From Lepagella muris (GTDB lineage: Bacteria; Bacteroidota; Bacteroidia; Bacteroidales; Muribaculaceae): a DNA stretch of 64,000 nt. The notes below the pieces were generated by a model. That model searched no databases. It was not told the origin of the DNA and worked only from the letters and a program-made list of their open reading frames with translations. The position numbers and the translations under genes were made by a program. The stretch lies in assembly GCF_004793975.1 (NCBI RefSeq), contig NZ_SRYB01000002.1, positions 1 to 64,000 of the forward strand, read 5' to 3'. Positions 36,701 through 43,591 of this stretch are shown here, piece after piece. The stretch's first letter is position 1, and each line of letters starts with the position of its first letter.

Positions 36701-38237
36701 GACTCGCGTTGTTGACGAGAATACGATAGAGATCCTGACGCGTGGTGAGCATAATATCAAGCTGACGGTGAGGGAGGACAGTAAGGAGCCGAAGAAATCC
36801 TTCATGAAGGAGCTGACGGATCATGCCTTGCGATTCGCCATGATGCCGCGTAGCCTGTCGTTCAAATGGAGAAGTTCTCATTCGCTCAATCTTCCGCAGT
36901 TCTCACCAAACGTGGGCGACGTGTTTGGACAGAGCAACAAGTATGGACCGATGGCACCGGGTCTTGATTTCGCATTCGGATTCTATGATGAAACATACGT
37001 GAGCAAGGCACTTGACCGCGGGTGGCTTCTTACTGGAGCCGACATGACTTCACCCGCCGTGTGGAATCAGGGAAAGGAGTTTAACTTCGAGCTCACGCTT
37101 GAGCCTGTCAGGGGATTGAAGATAGTGCTGACGAGTAATCTCACAGACAATAGGACGCGCCAGATGCAGTTTATGTTTGACGGGATGCCTACGACTCATA
37201 CGGGTTCATATACGCGTACTCATGTGGCGATAGCGAGTGCATTGCGCAGTTCGAAGGCGGATAACGGTTATTCATCTGAGGCGTTCACCAAATTCCTTGA
37301 CTATATACCGGTGATAACGCAGCGTATAGAGTCGCGTTATGCCGGCACCACGTATCCTGACGCCGGATTCATATCTGACACTCCACTTGCCGGCACGCCA
37401 TATAATCCGGCTACGGGTGGAGTGAGTCCTACAAGCTCCGACGTGCTTATCCCGGCATTCATCGCAGCTTACAGCGGATATTCTCCGGATAAGGTCACGT
37501 TGCAGCATTTTCCCGGACTGGAGGCTATGCGTCCTAACTGGCGGGTCACCTACGACGGTTTCATGCAGTTGGGCAACATGAGTAAGATTTTCAAGACGTT
37601 CACCGTGAACCATGCGTATCAATGCACATATTCAGTGGGCAGCTATTCCAGTTTCATGAATTGGGTGGGTATCGCGGGCAACGGTATGGGTTTTGCATAC
37701 GATGAGCTTACACAAAATCCGATACCGTCATCCCCATATAATATTTCATCTGTGGCTATCACGGAGAAGTTTGCTCCGCTTATCGGAGTCAACATGACGT
37801 TTAAGAATGATATATCAGTAAATGCGGAGTATCGTGATGCACGCACTTTGAATCTGAATACGTCGGCGGGTCAGATTGTGGAGACCACGAGCCGACAGCT
37901 ATCCGTGGGTGCGGGATGGAAACTTGCAGATTTCAGTAAGATAATAAAGATAGGTAGTAAGCAGGGTGGCATCAGCAACGACCTCACCGTGAACCTTGAT
38001 TTTGCATATAGCAACAATCTCTCATTGATACGACGGATAGAGACGGCATACACGCAGCCGACACAGGGCACAAAGACATTCTCGGTCAATTTTATGGCAA
38101 GTTATCAGCTAAGCAAGAAAATCACATTGTCAGCATTCTTTGATCATCAGGCAAACACGCCGCTGGTGTCGAACTCCGCCTATCCTACTACCAACTCCAA
38201 CTACGGCATCGCCATCAACGTCTCCCTGGCAAGATAA
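30774..38237 (+). CDS. sprA: Type IX secretion outer-membrane translocon SprA/Sov
   Basis: A giant 2487-residue outer-membrane protein, the SprA (Sov) pore through which type IX secretion substrates leave the periplasm. It has an N-terminal signal region (about 1-36), a proline run PPPPPP near 42-47, repeated SprA domains (RLTTQGSVQLSMGIKSNKTDNP; SSYIDDFESTQISTDLRNPYSW; GTIWVNELRVTDFNESGGWAAN; KIVLTSNLTDNRTRQMQF), and beta-strand-rich sequence throughout. Length matches Bacteroidetes SprA (about 2,300-2,500). Start ATG 30774 is used because the upstream TTG lies inside ruvA. The ruvA-sprA order is conserved in Bacteroidetes. No protein in this window shows an obvious type IX C-terminal sorting domain. 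Confidence 0.95.
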   Translation: MIFGKKTVTHISRWMSVSLMTLAVSVLCVAQYKREILPPPPPPTEESVAGASGTDSAVMRSAVRRTLPTSYEDYAGREYAADLSTPSNIKTEAVYDPELGMYVLRTRVGDREVVTPYMMTPEEYGKILTRRDMYGYFRSRNAEIFENRDNEKFNLFDMNFALGPLEKVFGPGGVRLTTQGSVQLSMGIKSNKTDNPALSLRSRRKTFLNFDQKIQATVAASVGDKMKFNMTYNTDATFDFDSKNLKLNYEGKEDEIIKSIEAGNVSMTTGSSLIRGGTSLFGLKTKLQFGKLTLTGLVSQQNSESKSVNTQGGVQRTPFSIKADNYDANRHFFLAQYFYDHYDEFASKLPHVSSGINITRIEVWITNKSNRYEESRNFVGFMDIGENSRLANDYWKPNLSENVPSNRSNNLLDVIKSDYPDARNINQVTQVLAPLQNYGITGGKDFEKVESARLLRSSEYSLNSTLGYISLKSALNTDEVLAVAFEYTYQGKVYQVGEFSSDVTSTNQCLYLKMLRGTTVSPALPMWKLMMKNVYALGAYQLQRKNFKLNIKYLSDTTGTEINYLPIPSVSNKPILQLMNLDRLDSNQESNPDGFFDFIEGYTVDASNGKIIFPVAEPFGSNLERKIGDPAIAAAYVYKELYDSTLVVARQFADKNKFSLVGEYQASNGAQIRLNAMNVPRGSVVVMAGGVVLTENSDYTVDYSMGIVTITNQSIIDSGTNVSVTLENQSLYSMQRKTLLGLDAQYKFNKDFTLGGTILHFSEKALTEKVNIGEEVINNTMFGVNLSYNKDFMWLTNLLNKVPTINAVSPSSLRLSAEFARLVPHSQKSGSTRGSSYIDDFESTQISTDLRNPYSWTLASTPYDGGADALFPEAALSDNVDYGKNRALLAWNYIDRMWTQKNSSMLPGYLRNDLKQLSNPYVREITVREIYPGRDQVYGESNYVQTLNLSFYPTERGPYNLDADNIDERGRLLNPEKRWGGIMRKMDNTNFESSNVEYLQFWMLDPFLDPENPNRDGGDLYFNFGEVSEDILKDGMKSYENGIPIDGNTQFLTETKWGRVSSQNSLTYAFENGPDARLKQDVGLDGLPNEDEYGFSSYSEYLAKLRSKLPASTITEMQDDPFSAMNDPAGDNYFFYRSPYYDEQRTSILDRYKHYNGVEGNSLSPDQSDNPYYQSSRSVPDVEDINQDNTLNEYERYFQYRVSIRPEDLEVGKNYIADRRETVVTTREGPATVVWYLFKIPLGQPEKVVGDIKDFSTIRFARMFMTGFREVTHLRFASLELVRGEWRDYKFNLNSRDDSPAEGELDMSVVNIEENSGRKPVNYVLPPDVSRIQDASQSQATQLNEQSLQMKLTGLQPGDGRGAYKNTQLDLRIYRRMQMWVHAEAPIDDKTNLKNGDLALFVRVGSDVKNNYYEYEIPLELTPPGSYDNYSSEDRNIVWPISNFLNVPFDVFTDIKVARNRDKSMRVDGVGYNVLYSMRDPNNDHNTVSVLGNPSLSDVRTMLIGIRNKSNSVKDGTIWVNELRVTDFNESGGWAANVNANLTMSDLGMMNFSMHKETAGFGGVDQGLSSRRLDDYEQYNFAVQGDVGKVFPAAAKLSAPVYYSRSHERTTPKYNPLDQDILLKDALDAAATKHERDSIKGFAVTQKRVESFSLSNLKFNVQSKNPMPWDPANFQLSFSFNKQRNADPNTEYQNTYDYRGSFQYTWNPYIKPLKPFSFIKGKGKTAKFFKDWGINWLPSNITFFTNITRYYYEEQTRSEVDVDFQLPVQVSKNFLWDRQLNLTWNLLQSLSLSFASNTTARIEETIGAVNKRLFPDKYRDWKDTVWSSIKGLGTPWNYNQTFTGTYRAPFNKIPVLDYLTGSVSYTSTYRWDKGSTVDDVYLGNSIQNQTTWNADARLNFETLYNKSKYLQNINKRFAKTSARTRKQTAQTRRPIAKKFERAINLSADTSTLVKHNLKTKKVKVNATEKDKPLKLETRVVDENTIEILTRGEHNIKLTVREDSKEPKKSFMKELTDHALRFAMMPRSLSFKWRSSHSLNLPQFSPNVGDVFGQSNKYGPMAPGLDFAFGFYDETYVSKALDRGWLLTGADMTSPAVWNQGKEFNFELTLEPVRGLKIVLTSNLTDNRTRQMQFMFDGMPTTHTGSYTRTHVAIASALRSSKADNGYSSEAFTKFLDYIPVITQRIESRYAGTTYPDAGFISDTPLAGTPYNPATGGVSPTSSDVLIPAFIAAYSGYSPDKVTLQHFPGLEAMRPNWRVTYDGFMQLGNMSKIFKTFTVNHAYQCTYSVGSYSSFMNWVGIAGNGMGFAYDELTQNPIPSSPYNISSVAITEKFAPLIGVNMTFKNDISVNAEYRDARTLNLNTSAGQIVETTSRQLSVGAGWKLADFSKIIKIGSKQGGISNDLTVNLDFAYSNNLSLIRRIETAYTQPTQGTKTFSVNFMASYQLSKKITLSAFFDHQANTPLVSNSAYPTTNSNYGIAINVSLAR

Positions 38238-38284
38238 CCAATAAAAACAAAACTTTTTCCTTAATTATAATAAATACAAAGTTT

Positions 38285-38312
38285 AACCTTGAAGTATAAC
38301 TACTTCAAGGTT
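38285..38312. terminator. Hairpin between sprA and the convergent GNAT gene
   Basis: Perfect 12-bp stem AACCTTGAAGTA/TACTTCAAGGTT with a 4-base loop. The right arm is the last codons of the convergent GNAT gene, whose stop codon is in the stem. No long T run follows, so efficiency is uncertain. Confidence 0.6.
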
Positions 38313-38914
38313 AGTAAATCAAAATACATCAGTCGTGTATTGAGAGGCGCGTCATCAGCTATTCCAAATACTTCTCTTTCCTCTTCTTCACTTGGATAGA
38401 GATATTTAAATCCATTATTTTCGTAAAATTGAAGAACGCTGCTTTGTCTGTATTCTTTGTTCTCATTAATAATATTATAGGCATCAACAACAATAAAACG
38501 ACAGCCGCTTTTATTATCAGGGGAGAAGAACCAGCCTTTTATGTAGTCAAGTATTTGGCTACCTAAAGACTCTCCCCTTAAAGAAGAGCATACTCCCAGA
38601 CGTCCAATCAGAATTGCAGGATAACTTCTAGTTCGTTTGGAATTTGGTATTTTACGTTGTATTTTGTTTCTTGTTGTCGAAGAAATCAGAGATGCTTTGA
38701 TACTATCATTGGCGACAGTGAAAGCTCCAACTATTTTAGGTTTTTCACCCTTAGTTACAAAATAATATGTCTTTCCGAGCAATTGCTCAGCATAAAGAAA
38801 TGCGTCATTTGCAAAGAAATCATCAAGATCTTTGTTCCCACAGGAGAACCCAATTAGAGAATTGCTATCTAATACCGGGAGCAATTCTAAATCTTTAAGA
38901 CTTATTGAGCCCAT
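38300..38914 (-). CDS. GNAT acetyltransferase, possible toxin of a two-gene module
   Basis: A 204-residue GNAT-fold protein. Seen: LLPVLDSNSLIGFSCGNKDLDDFFANDAFLYAEQLLGKTYYFV, typical of GNAT enzymes paired with small antitoxin-like partners, the core ILIGRLGVCSSLRGESLGSQILDYIKGWF containing the acetyl-CoA loop (RGESLGS), and VLQFYENNGFKYL. Start ATG 38914 (MGSISLKDLELLP) gives a 20-bp overlap with the small gene upstream. Related GNAT toxins acetylate aminoacyl-tRNA, but the family is broad and this role is inferred from gene arrangement. The region is AT-rich. Confidence 0.75.
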   Translation of the reverse strand: MGSISLKDLELLPVLDSNSLIGFSCGNKDLDDFFANDAFLYAEQLLGKTYYFVTKGEKPKIVGAFTVANDSIKASLISSTTRNKIQRKIPNSKRTRSYPAILIGRLGVCSSLRGESLGSQILDYIKGWFFSPDNKSGCRFIVVDAYNIINENKEYRQSSVLQFYENNGFKYLYPSEEEEREVFGIADDAPLNTRLMYFDLLTLK

Positions 38915-39086
38915 CTTGTAAATGTTTAAGACGATTCTTTCCACTGTTGGCAATTTGCCTTATTTCTTCCATTGAAAATCGAATACGTTCTCGACGAGGA
39001 TTTACTTCGTTTTCTTCAGCAGCTTGTAAGAATTTTTCGGCTGCCTCACCAGTAAGTACTGGAATTGTTTTTATTTCAAGAGCCAT
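38895..39086 (-). CDS. Small putative antitoxin partner of the GNAT protein
   Basis: A 63-residue hydrophilic, helix-rich protein (MALEIKTIPVLTGEAAEKF, then a charged helix). It precedes and overlaps the GNAT gene by 20 bp, the usual order of an antitoxin before its toxin. I recognise similar small proteins before GNAT genes in Bacteroidales but not a named family, and no DNA-binding motif is clear. Confidence 0.65.
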   Translation of the reverse strand: MALEIKTIPVLTGEAAEKFLQAAEENEVNPRRERIRFSMEEIRQIANSGKNRLKHLQDGLNKS

Positions 39087-39320
39087 GACATTCTATTTTA
39101 ACGTTATAATTTATTTTACTCATGTTAGAAGTCAATCCGATTTACGTGCTATTGTCTTACCATATTTGAATGTAAATTAGATTGATTCTCAATGAGAAAA
39201 CGGAGACGTTATTATTTTGTTGTGAAAAGATGATTCATTTCTCAAGATAGTTATACTCTTTTTTTGCTTAATTGGAAATTTCTATTTTGAGTCAATCGGT
39301 TGAAAATAATATCCTTTTGA

Positions 39321-39518
39321 ATGCTATTTTATGGTGCATCTTCTTCGGATAGAAATAAAGGTCTGATGGCTTTTTGGCAAGAATATAATAAGGGATGTGG
39401 GAATAGTATGACTGATTCATACATAAATACAACGCTTATTCCTGCTGTTTTGAATTTTGATGACGTTAACGTAAATGTTGGAACTGAGGTTCTAAATCAA
39501 GTATTTGATATGATTTGA
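39321..39518 (+). CDS. Small hypothetical ORF, possibly a remnant
   Basis: A 65-codon frame in an AT-rich gap. It has no signal peptide or recognisable motif. Two in-frame TGA codons end it, and the frame continues immediately as another short ORF (39525-39656), so the two may be pieces of one decayed gene. Expression is unsupported. The 234 bases before it (39087-39320) show nothing recognisable. Confidence 0.3.
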   Translation: MLFYGASSSDRNKGLMAFWQEYNKGCGNSMTDSYINTTLIPAVLNFDDVNVNVGTEVLNQVFDMI

Positions 39519-39524
39519 TGATTT

Positions 39525-39656
39525 ATGGGTTGGCTTTCTCCAGATATAGAGACCGATGCTTTAAGGCAGATCGGTTTGGATTTGGTAAAAAATATACTGA
39601 AGAAGATTTACAAAGAGAGATTAATGTCTTGGATTCATTGTATCTTTGCTAAATGA
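39525..39656 (+). pseudogene. Short in-frame continuation, likely gene remnant
   Basis: A 43-residue frame (MGWLSPDIETDALRQIGLDL, then a basic helix) in the same reading frame as 39321-39518, separated only by TGA TGA TTT. It looks protein-like (amphipathic, basic) but I recognise no family. Confidence 0.3.
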
Positions 39657-39678
39657 GGCAAAAGATTATTGTAATAAA

Positions 39679-39723
39679 TCTCCCGATATGCGGTTGATAT
39701 TGTCGTAACTACATATCGGGAGA
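39679..39723. terminator. Long hairpin after the thioredoxin-like gene
   Basis: Perfect 12-bp stem TCTCCCGATATG/CATATCGGGAGA (39679-39690 and 39712-39723) with a 21-base loop that contains GTT/AAC pairing. A TATCTTTG promoter-like box lies at 39641-39648 on the plus strand, so a small RNA is also possible. Confidence 0.5.
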
Positions 39724-39777
39724 CATGCTTTTCTGATTTCGGGGATGCGTCCGTTATTTTGGGGTGCTTACCGGGGA

Positions 39778-40266
39778 TCAGTTGAAAATTTTGGAATTGA
39801 TGGTTTCGTTAGAGGGACTTACGGCGGAGAGGTTTCCGAATGGGTCAATGAGGAATGACCGTAGACCGGTCTCGGTCTGGAAATCTTCTGTAACCTGTGG
39901 AGTGGTGTCAGCTGCTGACAAATAGATTATGTCGGCAGGTACGTTGTCTGCTTTTAGGATTTCATCTGCAATTGTGGTATCGGTGTCTGTGCAGATGCTG
40001 ACAAATGCTATTTTGTCGGCAGGCAGAGATGCAGATAAATCAGCAAGCCGCTTGTTGTTGATCCTTGATCGGGCATCAGCGGCACTCCAGAAATTTACTA
40101 AGACATACTTACCGTTAAGCATGTCGAGGTTTTTGATAACAGCGTCGGAAGAAAGCTCAATAGCAGGAGCTTCGCTACCGATTTCAAGTGAATGGCTTCC
40201 CTGAGGCATGGAAGACGATAAAAATGCGGCGAATACAACCGATAGTAAAAGATACTTGGTTTTCAC
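39778..40266 (-). CDS. Thioredoxin-fold exported protein lacking the CxxC site
   Basis: A 162-residue protein with a signal peptide (about 1-20) and a TlpA/ResA-like thioredoxin fold (LEIGSEAPAIELSS, LNGKYVLVNFWSAADARSRINNKRL, KIAFVSICTDTD, TGLRSFLIDPFGNL). The place of the FWxxWCxxC redox motif reads FWSAADARS, with Asp64 and Ser67 where the cysteines should be, so it cannot do disulfide exchange in the usual way. It could be a binding or structural relative. It sits alone in an accessory-looking patch. Confidence 0.8.
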   Translation of the reverse strand: MKTKYLLLSVVFAAFLSSSMPQGSHSLEIGSEAPAIELSSDAVIKNLDMLNGKYVLVNFWSAADARSRINNKRLADLSASLPADKIAFVSICTDTDTTIADEILKADNVPADIIYLSAADTTPQVTEDFQTETGLRSFLIDPFGNLSAVSPSNETINSKIFN

Positions 40267-40370
40267 AATAACCTGTTTTCGTTACACAATAGTCACCCGT
40301 CGCCATTTCTGACGCACTTTTGATGACATAAACTAACACTGGATTCGAATCCGGATAAATTGCAAAATTC

Positions 40371-40515
40371 GGATTCAGGGGTCAGTAGGTTGCCAAAGCC
40401 TACAGTTGATATAAAGACCCCTCTGGGTTGTCACGAAAAGGGGATTGCCAGTCCCCTCAATGGGTTGTCACGAATGAGCTGCCCGATCTACGGAATAGAG
40501 CCGTCAGCTCGCTTA
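40371..40515. repeat. Palindrome-rich region with a 14-bp direct repeat
   Basis: The 347-bp gap 40267-40613 has no gene, but this part is dense in structure. AGGGGTC/GACCCCT (40377-40383, 40416-40422) encloses GTAGG...CCTAC. TGGGTTGTCACGAA occurs twice (40424-40437 and 40461-40474) on either side of hairpin AGGGGA...TCCCCT (40439-40457). GAGCTG/CAGCTC (40476-40481, 40505-40510) encloses ACGG/CCGT. Two loops share TTGCCA. It may be a compound REP element or a structured RNA. Confidence 0.55.
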
Positions 40516-40613
40516 AAAATGCTTTATGTTATTAAAACGTGTTATAAAACATATTATTGTATTTTGATATAAAAAATTTTTTTTGTTTATTTGTGGCAAA
40601 TAGATTAAGCTAT

Positions 40614-40916
40614 ATGAGTGAAAGAGATTCTATAATCCAGCATCTTATTGAGGCATTACCGGCTTTCCCAATTAAGAAAGCATGGCTATTTGGCTCATAC
40701 GCAGAGGGTACTGCTACTAAAGATAGCGATGTGGATTTGTTGGTCACTTATGATAATGAGGAAAATATATCCTTATTTACTATTGGTGGAATAATTTCAA
40801 ATCTTTCAGATATTATTGGTAAGGCAGTGGATATTGTAGAAGAAGATTGTCTTCTTCCGTTTGCTCGTAAATCTGTAGATGCTACAAAAATATTAATATA
40901 TGAGAGAAGCACTTAA
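40614..40916 (+). CDS. mntA: MntA-type minimal nucleotidyltransferase (antitoxin), orphan
   Basis: A 100-residue minimal nucleotidyltransferase. The motif FGSYAEGTATKDSDVDLLVTY has the GS pair (27-28) and catalytic Asp39 and Asp41, with a third Asp near 73. In HEPN/MNT modules such proteins modify and neutralise the HEPN ribonuclease partner. Start ATG 40614 (MSERDSIIQHLIEALPAF) is family-like; earlier codons read through an AT-rich stretch. The partner gene begins at 40900 with the usual 17-bp overlap but is cut off after about a dozen codons. Confidence 0.88.
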   Translation: MSERDSIIQHLIEALPAFPIKKAWLFGSYAEGTATKDSDVDLLVTYDNEENISLFTIGGIISNLSDIIGKAVDIVEEDCLLPFARKSVDATKILIYERST

Positions 40917-40953
40917 AGACCCAGGTAGGATTAGGGCAAAAAAATGGTGCTGA
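40900..40953 (+). pseudogene. hepT: Truncated HEPN (DUF86/HepT) toxin gene
   Basis: ATG 40900 opens MREALKDPGRIR, the characteristic start of Bacteroidales HEPN/DUF86 proteins, overlapping the end of mntA as in intact modules. After about 12 codons the similarity stops and the frame runs into the clpB terminator, ending at TGA 40951-40953. More than 85 percent of the toxin is gone, including the Rx4-6H catalytic motif. A deletion joining this point to the terminator is the simplest explanation. Confidence 0.75.
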
Positions 40954-40981
40954 CGCTTTTGAAACGTCAGCACTGTTTTTT
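40947..40981. terminator. Bidirectional terminator before clpB 3' end
   Basis: Perfect 9-bp stem GTGCTGACG/CGTCAGCAC (40947-40955, 40965-40973), T run on the plus strand (40976-40981) and a T run on the minus strand as well. It serves clpB and the mntA remnant. Confidence 0.85.
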
Positions 40982-40999
40982 ATGTTATTATATGGAGAA

Positions 41000-43591
41000 T
41001 CAGTCGTTTGTGAATACAAGCTGATCATCCTTGACATCAATCTTGATAGGATGGTCGCGATTGACTTTTTGTGCCAGAATGTCTTTTGACAACTGGTTGA
41101 GCACGAGTCGCTGGATGGTTCTCTTGACAGGACGTGCACCAAATTCGGGATCATAACCATCCTCTGCAAGAAGCTCGAGAGCTGCCGGAGTGACATCGAG
41201 CTTGACACCATTGGATGCAAGCATCTTCTGTACGCTCTTAACCTGAAGATTGACGATTTCCTGAATCTCCTTCTTGTCGAGAGGAGTGAAGAGGACGATT
41301 TCGTCAATACGGTTGAGGAACTCCGGACGGATCTTCATCTTGAGCAGATCCATGACTTCCTGTTTAGACTTCTGGATTGTTGCCTCTCGTTCACCCTCTT
41401 TTGCCTCGGCGAAGTTCTGACGGATGATAGAGGAACCCTCGTTGGAGGTCATGATAATGATTGTATTCTTGAAATTGATAAACCGTCCCTTGTTATCAGT
41501 AAGCCTGCCATCGTCAAGCACCTGAAGCAGGATGTTGAATACATCGGGATTAGCCTTCTCAATCTCATCAAAAAGAACCACACTGTAAGGTTTGCGTCGT
41601 ACAGCTTCCGTAAGCTGTCCACCCTCCTCGTATCCGACGTATCCCGGAGGTGCACCGACAAGACGAGATACAGAATGTTTCTCCATATACTCCGACATAT
41701 CGATACGGGTCATCATATCCTCATCGTCAAACAGATATTCAGCCAAAGCCTTTGCAAGCTCAGTCTTACCGACACCGGTGGTGCCGAGGAAGATGAACGA
41801 ACCGATAGGACGTCTGGGGTCATTAAGACCGGCACGCGAACGACGCACGGCATCGCTGACAGCCTTTATGGCATCATCCTGACCGATGACACGGTTGTGA
41901 AGTTCCTCCTCAAGGTGAAGCAGTTTCTCCTTCTCGCTCTGAGCCATTTTCTTCACAGGTATGCCGGTCCAGCGGCTTACGATCTCAGCGATATCCTCCG
42001 CATCGACCTCCTCCTTGATCATTGCACCTTCGCCCTGAAGCTGACGCAACTTCTCCTGAGTAGCCTTATTCTCATCCTCTTTCTGCTTGATCTTGCTATA
42101 TCTGATCTCAGCCACCTTTGCATAGTCGCCTTCACGTTCCGCCACTTCAGCCTCATGGTTGAGCTGCTCGATCTCAATCTTATTCTTCTGGATCTTATCG
42201 ATCTCGGTCTTCTCAGCTTTCCATTTTGCCTTGAGCGATTTCTCAGTGTCGCGAAGATTGGCAAGTTCCTCATCAATCTCCTTCACCTTATACTTGTCGC
42301 CCTCGCGCTTGATAGCCTCACGCTCGATCTCCAACTGCTTGATCTTTCTTGAAGCCTCGTCAAGAGCCTGTGGCATGGAGTCCATCTCAAGACGCAGTTT
42401 TGAAGCTGCCTCATCAATAAGGTCGATAGCCTTGTCGGGGAGGAAACGGTCAGTGATATATCTTACGCTGAGCTGCACGGCGGCGATGATAGCCTCATCC
42501 ATGATACGCACCTTATGGTGGTTCTCGTATCTCTCTTTCAGACCACGCAGGATTGATATCGCCGACATCTCGTCAGGCTCATCTACCATCACCTTCTGGA
42601 AACGACGCTCAAGAGCCTTATCTTTCTCGAAATATTTCTGATACTCATCAAGAGTGGTGGCGCCGATTGAACGCAACTCGCCTCTGGCAAGAGCGGGCTT
42701 CAGGATATTGGCGGCATCCATCGCACCTTCCCCTTTACCTGCACCGACGAGAGTGTGGATCTCATCAATGAAAAGGATTATCTCGCCGTCGCTCTGAGTG
42801 ACCTCATTCACGATAGCTTTAAGACGCTCTTCAAACTCACCCTTATATTTCGCACCAGCCACGAGCGCACCCATATCGAGCGAATAGATCTGTTTTGTCT
42901 TAAGATTTTCCGGCACGTCGCCTCTGACGATTCGGTGGGCAAGTCCTTCGGCAATGGCAGTCTTACCGGTGCCCGGTTCGCCTACCAGCATAGGATTGTT
43001 CTTGGTGCGTCGGGAAAGAATCTGTAGCACACGGCGTATCTCCTCATCACGCCCGATGACCGGATCAAGTTTGCCGCTGCGGGCACGGTCGTTTAGGTTG
43101 ATGGCATACTTGCTTAGAGCCTGATATGATTCCTCTGCGCTTTGCTGAGTCACCTTGTTGCCCTTACGAAGATCATTAATGGCAGCTTTAAGCCCGTCTT
43201 CGGTGATTCCCGAGTCTTTAAGAATCTGAGAAGCCTTCCCCTTTGTCTTTAGGATACCCATCAGGATTGCCTCTACTGATACGTATTCGTCTCCCATTGA
43301 TTTTGAGAAGTCAATAGCCTTCTGTAAGGCATCGTTCGACTCCCTGCTTAGAAAGACATCTCCCCCCGATACTTTCGGCAGGCTCTGAATATCCCGGTCG
43401 GTTGTCATTATGACCGAGTTGAGGTTTGCCCCTAACTTCTGGAACACAAAATTGACAATCGTCTCGCTTTCGGAAATCAGCGCTTTCAGGATGTGGAGCG
43501 GCTCAATCTGCTGCTGTCCGTTTTGGCGGGCAAGCTCAATCGCCTTCTGAACCACTTCCTGAGATTTGATTGTAAAGTTGTTGAAATTCAT
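41000..43591 (-). CDS. clpB: ATP-dependent disaggregase ClpB
   Basis: An 863-residue Hsp100 chaperone that threads aggregated proteins through its hexamer, with DnaK. Domain order: Clp N-domain (about 1-145), AAA-1 with Walker A GEPGTGKTAIAEG (about 202-214), long coiled-coil middle domain (about 400-520, charged repeats such as REAIKREGDKYKVKEIDEEL), AAA-2 with Walker A GTTGVGKTELAKAL (about 601-614), and C-terminal domain. The pore loops GAKYKGEFEERL and GYVGYEEGG are intact. Length is standard. I found no convincing promoter box in the 581-bp upstream gap. Confidence 0.97.
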   Translation of the reverse strand: MNFNNFTIKSQEVVQKAIELARQNGQQQIEPLHILKALISESETIVNFVFQKLGANLNSVIMTTDRDIQSLPKVSGGDVFLSRESNDALQKAIDFSKSMGDEYVSVEAILMGILKTKGKASQILKDSGITEDGLKAAINDLRKGNKVTQQSAEESYQALSKYAINLNDRARSGKLDPVIGRDEEIRRVLQILSRRTKNNPMLVGEPGTGKTAIAEGLAHRIVRGDVPENLKTKQIYSLDMGALVAGAKYKGEFEERLKAIVNEVTQSDGEIILFIDEIHTLVGAGKGEGAMDAANILKPALARGELRSIGATTLDEYQKYFEKDKALERRFQKVMVDEPDEMSAISILRGLKERYENHHKVRIMDEAIIAAVQLSVRYITDRFLPDKAIDLIDEAASKLRLEMDSMPQALDEASRKIKQLEIEREAIKREGDKYKVKEIDEELANLRDTEKSLKAKWKAEKTEIDKIQKNKIEIEQLNHEAEVAEREGDYAKVAEIRYSKIKQKEDENKATQEKLRQLQGEGAMIKEEVDAEDIAEIVSRWTGIPVKKMAQSEKEKLLHLEEELHNRVIGQDDAIKAVSDAVRRSRAGLNDPRRPIGSFIFLGTTGVGKTELAKALAEYLFDDEDMMTRIDMSEYMEKHSVSRLVGAPPGYVGYEEGGQLTEAVRRKPYSVVLFDEIEKANPDVFNILLQVLDDGRLTDNKGRFINFKNTIIIMTSNEGSSIIRQNFAEAKEGEREATIQKSKQEVMDLLKMKIRPEFLNRIDEIVLFTPLDKKEIQEIVNLQVKSVQKMLASNGVKLDVTPAALELLAEDGYDPEFGARPVKRTIQRLVLNQLSKDILAQKVNRDHPIKIDVKDDQLVFTND

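Noticed and set aside
40321..40360. Possible tRNA fragment or attachment site from GGATTCGAATCC
   Set aside because: The T-loop-like palindrome stands alone; no acceptor, anticodon or integrase is found nearby.
41000..43591. Long plus-strand frames of 160-225 codons inside clpB
   Set aside because: They are antisense shadows of a highly conserved gene.
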